Positions 17,461 through 28,406 of a DNA stretch of 64,000 bases are shown one piece after another. The notes under the pieces were generated by a model. It saw only the letters and a program-made list of their open reading frames with translations, was not told the DNA's origin and did no database searches. The position numbers were made by a program, and so were the translations under genes. Every line of letters starts with the position of its first letter. Positions within the stretch are counted from its first letter, which is position 1. The stretch is from Pilaira anomala (lineage: Eukaryota > Mucoromycota > Mucoromycetes > Mucorales > Mucoraceae): the NCBI GenBank assembly GCA_025716855.1, contig JAIXMQ010000085.1:30019-94018 (forward strand), read 5' to 3'.

Positions 17461-18270
17461 TTAGGAAGTGGGAGTGGGTAACATCTTGGAGCGATGAAAT
17501 AACTTTTCTCGACCATCGATTTTAAATAAGGATTTTAGTTTGACGATTTCCTCAGCGCATTCTACTACATGTACTTGATTATCATGAGCGAGAGTATCAC
17601 TGATGATTTTTTCAATATTGCGATGCTCACTAAAGCCAAAGTTAGCTAATCGTTTTGCAAAAAATAATACTTCACATACCGAATAAATGATTCTAAATCG
17701 CTCATGTTTGTGGTCAAACCCGCTGAATAGATAACCACTAAACATACTTTACTTATATTTGCTAATTTCTTTATTAAATCTATCAAAAAAAATTAATCTT
17801 TATTATAATTGCGTTTTGTAAGATATTGGATACCTTGCGCGTCACCATTCCCTCCTGATAACTCGCCTATTATCATATTCTTTTTCAAATCTCTTCTGTT
17901 TATCGGAGTCTTGGCATTGCAACTGACAGAGACGTAAATATATTCGACTAAAGACCTGCTTTTCAATCCGGTAATCATATTTTGAAGTGACTTTACAACT
18001 TCATCTCTATCTCTTGTTGTCTTTGATTTACGACAGTATCCCACTATGCAGTAGCCTTCTTTTTTTAAATCGGTAATATAGTCTTGGTATTTTTCATGTA
18101 CTCAACTATCTCTTTTAATAAAATATCTACAGTACGATAATTAATAATAATAAACAGATAATATTAAGCATTATTTACCTCTATAGCCACTCTTTAATAC
18201 GTATAATTCTCTTCGTGATATTCTTAACTCAGAGTCTTCGTGGTTCCTTTTAATTTTTGTGTTCAGGAAT
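17461..18270 (-). pseudogene. Broken ORF set with GYCRKS motif
   Basis: Minus-strand pieces inside the inverted-repeat element. The first (about 18171-18270) is basic and can splice at a GTAAAT donor to an ACTGTAG acceptor near 18128. A one-base lesion follows. The next open piece contains YCIVGYCRKSKTTRDRDEVV and VEYIYVSVSCNAKTPINRRD, then about 95 aa ending KLFHRSKMLPTPTS. The Y-x-R-K-S pattern with a nearby glycine is reminiscent of the catalytic serine region of resolvase-type recombinases, but the resemblance is short and unproven. I do not recognise the family with confidence. Confidence 0.35.
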
Positions 18271-18351
18271 TCAAACTTCTGTGCCCAAGTGAAGAGCTGA
18301 AATGAAAATGCCAAGTGACGAGCTGAAATGAAAAAAAAGCAAAGTGACCAA

Positions 18352-19008
18352 TTGGTTCTCAGAAAAATGACCAATTGACGCTGGAAGCACTGTATCTGTG
18401 CTTTAGTTGATGAAAAAGTAAATAAAATAATTAAATAGGCAACCTAAAAATATTAGGAACTTACTTTACAGCCATGCGTTAGCTACTTTTTTTAATTCGC
18501 AGTAATGAGTTAATAGCTGACTGAGGGCTGGTTGTCATTAGAGTTCGCATTAACCGCATACTTTGTTAACTGGAGACTTTATTTTTTCTTCACAGGCTGA
18601 ACAGGTTTCATTATTAATCACTTTTTTTTTTGTTTTCTTTCTTTCTACTATTTTAATCTCTTTTTTTGAGAACGTACACTATCCCGGTAACAGATTGTTT
18701 GAAGAAATAAACAAGTTTAAAACCTGCATAATACATGTTGTCAGTAGTAAGTCATATCAGAGCTCTAATAGCTTATCAAAATGAAGTGATTCATTGTCTA
18801 ATAAATCTCAGTAGCAAATACTCTTTTCTCTGCAGATTGCATGTATTAGATAGGGAAGATATTCCACCCGAACCTGTTAGGGCGATATGGCCGTCAGTGA
18901 GCGAAGTGAGTAGGTCAGCTCGTTATCATTAAGAAGGATGAAACGAACGTCACGTCCAGGTAAAAAAAAACAGGAAAAAAATTCATTGAAAAAAAGCCTT
19001 TTTTTAAT
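18352..19008. other. Spacer and leader region of first F-box gene
   Basis: Between the inverted-repeat element and the F-box start. Mostly occupied by dispersed repeat copy B, so the repeat may supply promoter or 5' UTR sequence to the F-box gene. Confidence 0.5.
18475..18960 (+). repeat. Dispersed repeat, copy B (upstream of F-box gene)
   Basis: Aligns by eye with 29785-30310 over its whole length: GCGTTAG...AGCTA..., GTTAAC/GTTGAC..., CAGGTTT, CATTAT..AATCACTTTTT, GAGATTGT-like block, CCTGCATAATACATGTTGT, a GTAAGT donor-like site, GAAGTGATTCATT, CTCTGCAG acceptor-like site followed by ATTGCAT, then a shared AGGTCAGCTCGT. The donor and acceptor about 100 bp apart suggest a spliced exon pair is being repeated. 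It ends about 50 bp before the F-box ATG. Confidence 0.65.
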
Positions 19009-20817
19009 ATGAGCAACTTACCGAAAGAAATCCTGTATTTAGTTAATACCTATCTGAATGTGTCTGATAGATTGTGCTGTGCACATGTTTGCAAATACTG
19101 GCACGATGTGTTTAGTTACGCTTTACGTGATACATTACTACTTGACAGTCCACAGAAGTTTGACAAGACCTTTATGACATTCCACGCTAGAAGAACTTTG
19201 GGATTCCAAATTTCAACCCTCATACTTCAGGAATGTGACCTTGAAGAATTTACATTTTTTTCTCTACCCGACTTATTTCCTAGAGTAAAGACCTTAGTGT
19301 GGAGATCAGATCTCGAACATAAGTCTAGTTACAGAAGAACGTCAATCCAGCAGTTCAAAAAATGGAAATACCTCGAAAGTATTGATATTACAGTGACAAA
19401 GTTTAATATAATGTGTTTTCTATGCAGTGAACCATTATTTACTAAATTAAGCTGTCTGACAGTAAGATATAACAACCCCTACAGCCGCATTAATTATGGT
19501 CGACTTGATCCGACAATCAATAGGCTCAAACATATTCCTGCACTCACATCATTAAGCTTGGATAGTTTTATGGTAGATATAGATTTTTTAGAACGTATAC
19601 ATAATGAAGCAAACAACTTGACTACATTAATATTGGAAAACATGATATTAACGCGTATAGGTGGTGCTCGTATCCTTCTCGCTGAAGATGGAAATTCAAC
19701 GTTGATAGATCAAGATGGAAAAAGGATCATAATTCAACCAGTTTCGTGTTTGAAGATATTCAAGTTGAGTACACGGAAACCAGAAACAAACAATGAATCT
19801 TCGTTAAGTCATATAAAAAGAAAAGTAACCAACTTGATTCAATATGTCAACACAAAGTATACACATTTATCTTCAATCACCCTGGATATATCCAATTTGA
19901 ACACATACGCATCCAGTGCAGCTCGAGTGCCATTAGAATTTGAACATAATATATCAACATTAATATCTAAAATGAACTGTTTAAATCATTTTTCAATTAG
20001 ATTAGAGCCATTGTCAGATGGTATCAGACAAGCTATTACAGAAAATGATAATATAACATTAGAATCAATTGAATTATGGATATATCCGACAACTGTTAAT
20101 TTTAACACCCAATTAAATAACTTGACTTGTAGTGGTTTTTCAGATTCACTTAGATTTCTAAAAATAAACGATACGACCGCGCAATTCCATCCAAACTTCT
20201 CATATACCAGTGCTATGATCAGTTACCTTGAACGTCTCAAGAATCTTACTACTCTGGAATTAAATACAACGGCTGTATGTGGAAATGATTATAGTTTATT
20301 AGTCAATATTTTACAACACATGCCGAATTTAGATAAACTTTCAATTAAAAAATTCACTTGCGACCCAATAAAAGATTCAACATCAGATATGGAGACAATA
20401 GTAAATTCGAATATTAGACACCTTGATTTAGGAATGGTTGTACTTAGAAAGGGAGTTCGATCTTTTATCAATAGCATTCTTCGCTTCTGTATTCAATCTT
20501 GTCCATACTTGATTACCTTCGGATTATCAGGAAAACTAAAATGTAATTGGGGCAATGTAAATTTGGACTTTAGAAGTAATCGATATGTTAAGTCTGTCAA
20601 AGTAAATGTAGAGGGCACTGTATTCTATACTTTCAATGCACTATCGTTTAATCCAAAGGATATAGTCCCATATCGTAAATATGGTGTACCCAAGTTAAAC
20701 TACGGAAGTTTAGACTTTGGTTCTACTGTTCCTGATCACTTTAGAAATAAGTTCTTTATAAACATATTGTGGAGTCATCATATTTCACTAAATTTGTCTC
20801 CAGTTGGTTATTACTGA
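19009..20817 (+). CDS. F-box protein with LRR-like C-terminal region (copy 1)
   Basis: Intronless, 602 aa. The N-terminus is an F-box: LPKEILYLVNTYLNVSDRLC then CAHVCKYWHDVFSYALRDTL (residues about 4-45). The remainder shows repeated Leu-rich strands (LTTLELNTTAV, MPNLDKLSIKKF, IRHLDLGMVVLRKG), consistent with a degenerate leucine-rich-repeat substrate-binding region. Such proteins bind Skp1 through the F-box in SCF ubiquitin ligases. It is paralogous to the next gene: both have an ExCxxxxFTxxSLPxxFxxxKTLxW block and a QQFxKW.xLESI block. Repeat copy B lies directly upstream. F-box call is firm, substrate unknown. Confidence 0.85.
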   Translation: MSNLPKEILYLVNTYLNVSDRLCCAHVCKYWHDVFSYALRDTLLLDSPQKFDKTFMTFHARRTLGFQISTLILQECDLEEFTFFSLPDLFPRVKTLVWRSDLEHKSSYRRTSIQQFKKWKYLESIDITVTKFNIMCFLCSEPLFTKLSCLTVRYNNPYSRINYGRLDPTINRLKHIPALTSLSLDSFMVDIDFLERIHNEANNLTTLILENMILTRIGGARILLAEDGNSTLIDQDGKRIIIQPVSCLKIFKLSTRKPETNNESSLSHIKRKVTNLIQYVNTKYTHLSSITLDISNLNTYASSAARVPLEFEHNISTLISKMNCLNHFSIRLEPLSDGIRQAITENDNITLESIELWIYPTTVNFNTQLNNLTCSGFSDSLRFLKINDTTAQFHPNFSYTSAMISYLERLKNLTTLELNTTAVCGNDYSLLVNILQHMPNLDKLSIKKFTCDPIKDSTSDMETIVNSNIRHLDLGMVVLRKGVRSFINSILRFCIQSCPYLITFGLSGKLKCNWGNVNLDFRSNRYVKSVKVNVEGTVFYTFNALSFNPKDIVPYRKYGVPKLNYGSLDFGSTVPDHFRNKFFINILWSHHISLNLSPVGYY

Positions 20818-20988
20818 ATTCATTTTGTTCCCATTTTGGTTCGCCTTGGTTACACCCTTTGTAAAGCCTTATTTAAATTAACTAGACATATTTTAATATT
20901 GTAATCCTTTCCATGTATTCTAAATAAATAAAATTGTTCTAGTCGCCATTTTTTCAAAAAAAAAAAAATTTTTTTTTTCTTTTAACGA
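20818..20988. promoter_or_regulatory. Spacer with A13T10 tract between tandem F-box genes
   Basis: The 171-bp spacer contains AATAAATAAA-type sequence near 20922, suitable as a polyadenylation signal for the first gene, and a perfect A13T10 tract at 20956-20978 about 10 bp before the second ATG. Such tracts disfavour nucleosomes and are plausible promoter elements; function is inferred. Confidence 0.35.
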
Positions 20989-22713
20989 ATGGAAACAATA
21001 TCAGAAGAAACCTTTTTAATAATCATATCTCACCTTTCTTTTTGGGATAAGACTCGGTGTATTCGTGTTTCGAAACGATGGAGGAACTTAATTCGAAGAA
21101 GTATGTTATATGCTTTATCCATTCGTGATCATTTTTCCCTTCATGGAGCAATTGATGAAAATACCGGAAAACAAGTTCGTCACTTACGATTAGAAAACTG
21201 TCCTTTTGATACATTCACCACCTTATCACTACCAGGAATCTTCTTAAACTTGAAAACTCTGAATTGGACCTCTGACGTGCCTTCCCCGAAACTGACTATT
21301 CCTCGTAAACCAATTTATTCGCAACAATTCGAAAAATGGAATCAACTTGAAAGCATTGTTAGCTTGACAAAAGAGTATAATCCTGTGCCCATCCTTGTTC
21401 TTGAATCCTCAAAATTTACTCGATTAACTACACTTATAATTGAACCGTCTAATTCAGAAAAACCCTTCGATATTCCTTATTCTAAGGAATTGCTCGAGTG
21501 TTTAAAAAACACGCCTGCCCTGACCAACTTAACATTGGATAACATCACCGCTTCCCCCTTTTACATGGATGAGTTGCATAGAAACTTGCCTAAATTGGGA
21601 TCTCTGAAACTAACAGGATTTTGTTTCGCCAATTCCGGTGCATACAAACCAGTGAGTCAACCGGTGGTAAGACTTAAATACTTAGTTATTAAGTTCAAAT
21701 CTTCACCACACTATACACTATGTCGCGAGTTTCAGAGCGAGCAAATAATGAGTTACTTGTTGTATGTCGATACCAAATATTCCCATTTGAAAACTCTGTC
21801 TATTGGTTTTGATGATGATGCTACACCTATGCCATTTATACGCTCAGTAGAAGGATATGTTATCAAGATACTTTCGCATTTACCCTATCTTAAAGACTAT
21901 CAATTGAGAGTTAGTACAATGACCGACATGATTTTGCTTACAATGGACGAGAATAAGATAGAGATTAGCAATATAAAGATATATTTGGAAGAATACGATG
22001 TACGTAGACAATTCAATTTTATATTAGACTCAGAGCAGAAAGATTATATAACCAACCTTGAAATCACCGATACGGTCCAATCGAGTCGAGCAGTACCAAA
22101 TGACATATTAGTTTTTGATTTCGTAAGGAATCTTAAGTGTCTAAGAACATTAGAACTTGGTTGTCAGACCAAGGCTTTGAGTTATAGCTATGAATTACTG
22201 ATCAATATCGTCGACGAACTCAAGACTCTTAAATTCCTTGCTATATCAGTTTTTGACAATATACTAAACCCAGAGATTGCATTAGATACATACCAAATAA
22301 TCGAAACCAGTCTGAATTTTGTAGATTTGAACTTTATAGGCGATGCATCGAATAAATCGCGACTTAAATACCTTAACAATATTCTCCAATTTGTGTTGTT
22401 ATCATCCCCGCACCTGAGGACATTTTCTTTGGATGGTGCACTTTATTTTGAAGAGTTTGGAACAATATCGTTGGATGTAACACAAAATAAAGTATTGACC
22501 GAATTGACTGTTTCTCTTGATAATGTGAGCTATTATACGTTTGAAAGAAGTGACCAACATTGCATTCGATACAGAAACATTGATGAACCAATGAATTTAA
22601 CAGAAACGGAAGAATTCAAGCCGACATACTCTCTTGAATTATTAAGTAACCCAGATATTCTCGATTTGGATGATGCTGAACCGAAAACTAAAGATAAAAT
22701 AGCTTGTCAATAA
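20989..22713 (+). CDS. F-box protein with LRR-like C-terminal region (copy 2)
   Basis: Intronless, 574 aa, same strand as and 171 bp after its paralogue. F-box at the N-terminus: ISEETFLIIISHLSFWDKTR then CIRVSKRWRNLIRRS (about residues 3-38). The rest has Leu-rich strands such as LTNLTLDNITAS, LGSLKLTGF and LRTLELGCQ typical of irregular LRRs. Predicted SCF substrate adaptor. Divergence from copy 1 is high outside shared motifs, so the duplication is old. The start is the first ATG, immediately after an oligo-A/oligo-T tract. Confidence 0.85.
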   Translation: METISEETFLIIISHLSFWDKTRCIRVSKRWRNLIRRSMLYALSIRDHFSLHGAIDENTGKQVRHLRLENCPFDTFTTLSLPGIFLNLKTLNWTSDVPSPKLTIPRKPIYSQQFEKWNQLESIVSLTKEYNPVPILVLESSKFTRLTTLIIEPSNSEKPFDIPYSKELLECLKNTPALTNLTLDNITASPFYMDELHRNLPKLGSLKLTGFCFANSGAYKPVSQPVVRLKYLVIKFKSSPHYTLCREFQSEQIMSYLLYVDTKYSHLKTLSIGFDDDATPMPFIRSVEGYVIKILSHLPYLKDYQLRVSTMTDMILLTMDENKIEISNIKIYLEEYDVRRQFNFILDSEQKDYITNLEITDTVQSSRAVPNDILVFDFVRNLKCLRTLELGCQTKALSYSYELLINIVDELKTLKFLAISVFDNILNPEIALDTYQIIETSLNFVDLNFIGDASNKSRLKYLNNILQFVLLSSPHLRTFSLDGALYFEEFGTISLDVTQNKVLTELTVSLDNVSYYTFERSDQHCIRYRNIDEPMNLTETEEFKPTYSLELLSNPDILDLDDAEPKTKDKIACQ

Positions 22714-22859
22714 TAAAACTATTGTTGCGTATACAATGTTTTTTTTTTAAAAAAAAAACAAAACAAAAAGGGTATTTATTAATATCAAGTAGTAAATTGT
22801 AGTTGTAAGATAATGCGGGTTAGAAAGAAAAGACGGGAGAAAGAAAAAATGAGATAAAA

Positions 22860-25800
22860 TTATTCGTAACGATGTAAAGGTGACGATGAATTAATGTTAT
22901 ATGTAGCATATGGAGTATTATTGTAACCGCTCATCATGGATTGATGAGTATTATGAGGTAAATTATTCATTCCACTCGCCATGGAAAGATGTGGATTAGA
23001 ATTATTTAAAAAGACAGAAGAATTTGAGTTTTGTACGGGTAAAGTACCCATGGATTGGCTTGGTACCATGGGGTTATAAGAAAATTGACTAGCAGGATAA
23101 GTTGCTTGTTGTGGTGGTTGAGGTCCTGGTTGCTTACTACCATAGCTATGATAACTCACATAAGAATTATGTGTATAGCCAGATCCTTTGGATCCTACAG
23201 AGGCTGTATCATCATTTTTGTTCCAGTCTTCAGAGTATAATGCCTCTTCATACTTTTCCCAAGACATGGTAGGGATTGATTTAGGATCAAATTTACCTTC
23301 ATCGGCTCCCACAACCAATTTCTTTCCTTTATCACCAAGTACAACACGAGTATTACCCCAAGAGAAATCATCGAAATGCCAGTAAGAATAAATAGGAATG
23401 TAAAGTGAAAAGACTGGGATAGCAAAAATCGAGACAATCATCCAGATGATGTGTTCCCATTTTTTGTGAAGGATAAAGATAATGGCTTGTAAACCGTAAA
23501 CACCCGCAATAGTAATAATAGACATGACAGGAACTGCACTAGAAGAAGTAGCTAATGTATAAATAAGATAACACAGATAACCTACAATGGCAGGTTGAAC
23601 CAAAGTACTGATTAAATCCAACATGACAACGAATCGCATAGAGAAACAACAGAAACCACACAATTGAGGTAAGAAAACAAGTTCACCTAGATTATGAATA
23701 GTAGAGTTAATCCAACGACGACGTTGAGATAATAGAATAGACCATTGATCAGGAGCGTTCGTAGCACATTTGGCATCAGGTACAAACTTTGTCTTGTAAG
23801 TGGGAAAGTGTTTCAAGATTAAGGTGGTCAAGTATCGATCTTCACCTAAATGCAATAAATTCTTTTTATGCAAGGTATCAACCCGATTAATTTGATAATC
23901 CTCAATCACTTGGTTAGATACAAGCAGAGGTTGATTTTTGGTAGGTGAACGGACACGGTACATACAGAAACAACCAGGCAAACAGGTAACGGAACCAAAC
24001 AAAGATTCAAATGCTTTGATCATATAATGGGAAATAAAGTATTCATAAACTTGAATCATTGTAACCCAAGTATCCTTTTCATTTGATAATTTAGTTTCAC
24101 CACATAACCCAATCACCTTAGCATCATGTACAAACGAAGATACTAATCGATTCAGACCGTCACTAATGACTTCAGTATCAGCATCCACCATCAATACAAA
24201 TTCATAGAAACTAGGGTTAACACCAATAACATTCTTAATTTGATGATAAACTTCCAGTTCCATTGGCGTCATGGGAGCATTGAAATGAACTTTGTTCAAG
24301 AATCGCATTAAAATCAATTGAGAATCACGTTTACCACGATTACCAGGCTTTTGACGCTCACTGGGTTTACCGACCTTTGATACAACAATGTAAGGTACCA
24401 CATGACCTTGACATTCGTATAAACCAGAATAGATTTTAGCCATATTATGCTGCTTTTGACCTTCACCTACTGATAAGAACGAAAGTGGTTCTGGGTCTAC
24501 ATGTGGATCAACACCCAAGATATCTAATACAATACGAGGTGTAGGACGATCATTGCCGCCACCCACAATCATACCATCACAAATAATAAACAACAATTTT
24601 CGTTTATCATCATAATGTAAAGCAGCAATCGAATCAATTGTCTTTTTCAATTCTTCTTCACCTTCAGTATAACAAGGTACTTGACAGATAACGAATTTAT
24701 CATGATTTTGTGGTTCTCGTTTTGTTGTAAACTGTAAGGCGGCCATAAACTTGAAGACGATGACCAAACATAAAAAGACAGTGACGATCAATAACAAGTA
24801 TTCGGAAAAGATACATTGAGGAGAATTTCTTTGGTCTAGAGAACCGACATAGAACAAGTTACGGAGACAAACTTCTTGTCGTTGACGAATATCAGGGTCT
24901 AAAGGTAAAGCGTTCCAGTAATCGGTAATATCCTCACCTGACTTTTGTCGAAATAAGTTGACTACTGCATCGGACATGTAATCTACATCCACACCTTCTG
25001 CAGCAGATGCATTCATACCTGTAGGTAATTCTACACGACGACCACCACTGACATAATAGGTAAGATCATAAATACTCGAGTTTAAAACGGCCCAAACCCG
25101 AATATTAGGTACACCACTCATATCTACAGGAGTAGTTGCTTGTCTATATACGTCTTTATCAGTATAACCCATTGTACCAATCTTGTAGTTCTTGCGTAAA
25201 TAAACCATTTTCTCAAAATACCAATCTGGACGAGGATCATCTGTCCAAGCACGAAAATCATGATAATTTGAATTCACGTCTGTCAAATTAAAATGATAAT
25301 CCAAAGAAACATAATCCGATACGGTACCAGTTACACCTTGACAAAGAGCAGAAACTTGTACAGGGAATAAATCACTTGCATCTTTACCAGCATAGGCAGT
25401 GATGGCACCTGTTGGAATGACTTGATTTGCCCAATGATGAGGAGCAAAGCGAGTGAGATCAAAGACTTCACCACGAATGGCAACATAAGCATTATCGGCT
25501 GTACTATGTGCTTGTAACTCCGATTGTGAGAAGACATCTTGATGCGGACAAATCAATTTACCGAAAAAGACCAAGAACCAAATGATGAATGCAGACATGA
25601 AAAAGATGACCATACAAAGGGTTAATTTTTCTCTCCAAGCGATTTGAATATCTTTACGTTTCATACGACCACAATAAACCATGAATGGCGTAGGTACCCA
25701 CCAAGTAGTTGCATAAACAAAAAATAACCATTTCTTGCGTACACTGGTCATTTTGTATTCTTCTTCTGGTTCTTCTTCTTCAACTACAGTTACAGGCATT

Positions 25801-28406
25801 GTTTTCATTTCTAAATATGCAGATGCATTTGAATCGTAGATTTCGGATGCGGTTTGAGAATCTGTATCATCGTTACGATGAGGATCTTCAGATACAAAAG
25901 ACATTTGATCTTCAGAATAAGATGACATACGAGAATTGACTCCATTTGAAGTAAATGCTCTAGGCATAGGTAAACCAGCAGCAGCAGCGTTTGCAACGGC
26001 CATTTGTCTACGGTCTTGATTCATATAATCTGAACTATTTAGATCAGCATTGGAAGCAGAAGAGGCATGAGATAAAGCATCATGACTAATGTCTCTAGAT
26101 AATACATTATTATCCTTTTGTTTTCTTTGGTCTTGTTTTTCTGCTGCACGTAAAGTATCTTCTAAATGCCTCCAAGCAGTATCAGATAAAAATATCTAAT
26201 TTTTTTTTAAGGAGGGTAGGGTGGGGTGGGGGGATAGGGTGTTGTATGTGGGGTTACAAGTTAAAAATACATTACTACAACAAAACAAAATATATATTCT
26301 CTTTTTTACCTTAGTATGTCCAATAGCAGCATCCATTGTAGTTGACCAACCAAGAATATCTATAGCCGTTTGACATTTATCTTTTGGTAATCTATCAGGA
26401 TCAATATTGATAGAAGATAGAATATCACGGTAACGATCAACAAATTCTGAATGTAAAAAGATGTTTCCATACGAACCAAGTTTTAAAGTTGAAGCGATTG
26501 AAATAAGATTAAATGATTCAAGTTGAGATCGAACTAGGTTTGAATCAAAAGTGATTGAATTATTATTTTTTGAAGCCTTTAAACAGAAGACGAACCAAGG
26601 CATTGTTTCATCAAGAGTTGAAAATAATTCATCTAGTGAAGAACGTAATTGAGATAAAACGACAGGAATTAGTTTTTTCGGATTCTTTTCTTCTGTAACC
26701 GTCGAATTTCTATTCTTTTTCGTAGATTTTGATCTTCTCATTGAAGGAGCACGATTTGGTTTATTTAGTTGTTGAGCATTTAATATAGAATCATTGAATT
26801 TTGGATGTAATTCAGTTGTAATACTTTTATCAGCAAATAAATTTACAATAAAAGTATTTGAAGAAGATGGTGTATCAGAACTACCTTTAAATAAATTAAT
26901 AAAATCTATATTTAAAGGATCTCTATTTGATTCAATAAAACCATTTTGTTGATAAGATTGAAAACCATTAAAATGTTGAATAACGAAATAATTTGAACCA
27001 GTATCAGCCTTTTTTAATTGAAAAGAATCGTTTCCATTTTGATATTTAAATGTTGTTTCAATCATTGTATTATCAGATACTTTACTTGTTGACTTTTTTG
27101 AATAACTGTTAATAATATCAATAAATCCATTTCTTGGTTGATCAAATAAATCAATACAAGAATTATTATAAGTTGGTAAATCTAAATTAAATCCATCCAA
27201 TTGATATTCTGAATTAATTGTTTCAAATAAATATTTTTGAATATAATTTTGTACTCTTTCGTTTGTATAATTTAAACAAAATTTATCAAAATTTTGTTGC
27301 TGTTGTGGTTGAATTTCAGTTGCAGGTAAATCCAAGATACCAATAAAGTTATGAATATTATCGTTACATAATTTTTGATTAATATGTTCTATTATCCAAT
27401 TAAATAAGAGAGAGTATAAAGTGACTATAAGATCATCACGTTGAATTGAAGCTTGTTCAGCGTTTAAAATTAATGTTGTAACATCTTTTTTGATAAGTTG
27501 AGTTTTATAAGTTAATACATTTTCTAATGCTCTTGTATCAAGACCTAATGCATCAGCGATAATTTCTAATAATTCAACATTTTTAACATAAGCTCCTTCT
27601 TGTTGCATTGTAGTATCATCCATAAATTGTAACTGACTTAATTGAGTTAAAGTCAAGATAAGTTGAGTTATTCTTGTAACATATCTTTTACCGAGACCTA
27701 AATGTCTTAGTGATACTTTTAATGATTCATTTTCTTCAGTCAAATTTGAATTGACAATATTAAATATATTGAAATTATTTCTAGTTGTTGTCAATACTCT
27801 TCTTTTATCCAATAAATAATTTAATATTTTACATCCAATCATTCTTCCTCTTTCATTAAATTGTAATTCCATATATTTTCCAAATTTTGATTGATTTGTT
27901 GAACAATGTCCAAATGCATTCAATATAGTTTGAATATGTAGTATTTGTGTTGTCACTTTTGATTCTTTTTTACCAAGTGAAATAAGGTGAGAAATGATCA
28001 TATTATTCGTTTCTGATTTTCCACTTCCTGTGTCACCACTACATATTTGAAGAGAAGTTTGTATACTTTTATATATTTATATATAAAAATATACAACTCA
28101 CCTTAATAAAATCGATTGGTCGATTCCAGTTCTTCTCATATGTAAATAAACTTGATTTATCATTTGAAAAAGATGAGTTGGAAGCATTGAATTAGGTGTA
28201 ATTCCAGTATTTTTATATTCTGTAACATAATCGAATGAATCTTGACAAGAAAAGTTATTGGCTAAAGAGATTAATACTGCATCACTTATCCGAGTATAAA
28301 ATACGTTTGACTCATAACGACTCTTTAGTTGTTGAACTACACTATCTTCTGAAATTATATTGTTTTTACAAATGTCATTAGCCAATTGCTTTTTGAGTTT
28401 CCCCAT
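22860..28406 (-). CDS. Chitin synthase with N-terminal myosin motor (class V-like)
   Basis: Three exons: 28102-28406, 26310-28038, 22860-26195 (5,370 nt, 1,789 aa). Residues about 1-690 are a myosin-like domain with P-loop SGDTGSGKSE (102-111) and FGKYMELQFNERGR. Then come a linker, two membrane segments (KKWLFFVYATTWWVPTPFMV; LTLCMVIFFMSAFIIWFLVF), a cytochrome-b5-like region (AYVAIRGEVFDLTRFAPHHW), a third membrane segment and the CS2 catalytic domain with LMVDADTEV, CLPGCFCMYR, GEDRYLT and the QRRRW signature, and further C-terminal membrane spans. It polymerises UDP-GlcNAc into chitin at the plasma membrane at sites of polarised growth. Oddities: switch I reads NQSKFGK, the switch II-like site reads ILDLPATE without the usual glycine, and the C-terminus ends in a Ser/Asn/Gln-rich tail with no DEK_C domain visible. 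Confidence 0.93.

Larger units (their letters stand above)
17089..18351. mobile_element. Candidate 1.26-kb TIR element with decayed gene
   Basis: Ends are imperfect inverted repeats: left 17089-17132 (begins TTGGTCACTTGGC) and right 18310-18351 (ends GCAAAGTGACCAA), about 42 bp differing by a few substitutions and A-run length. Both contain AAGCTGAAATGAAAA or GAGCTGAAATGAAAA, and the right end carries a second direct subterminal copy of that block at about 18284-18308. No clear target-site duplication is visible. Inside, the minus strand has open segments 18171-18270, 17793-18100 and 17461-17745 that look like exons of one broken gene. Family unknown; could be a trans-mobilised DNA transposon. 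Confidence 0.5.

Noticed and set aside
25990..26024. Separate chitin synthase start at the internal ATG near 26024
   Set aside because: The frame stays open to 26195 and splices to the myosin domain with HTK|IFLSDTAWRHLED, so the ATG is internal.
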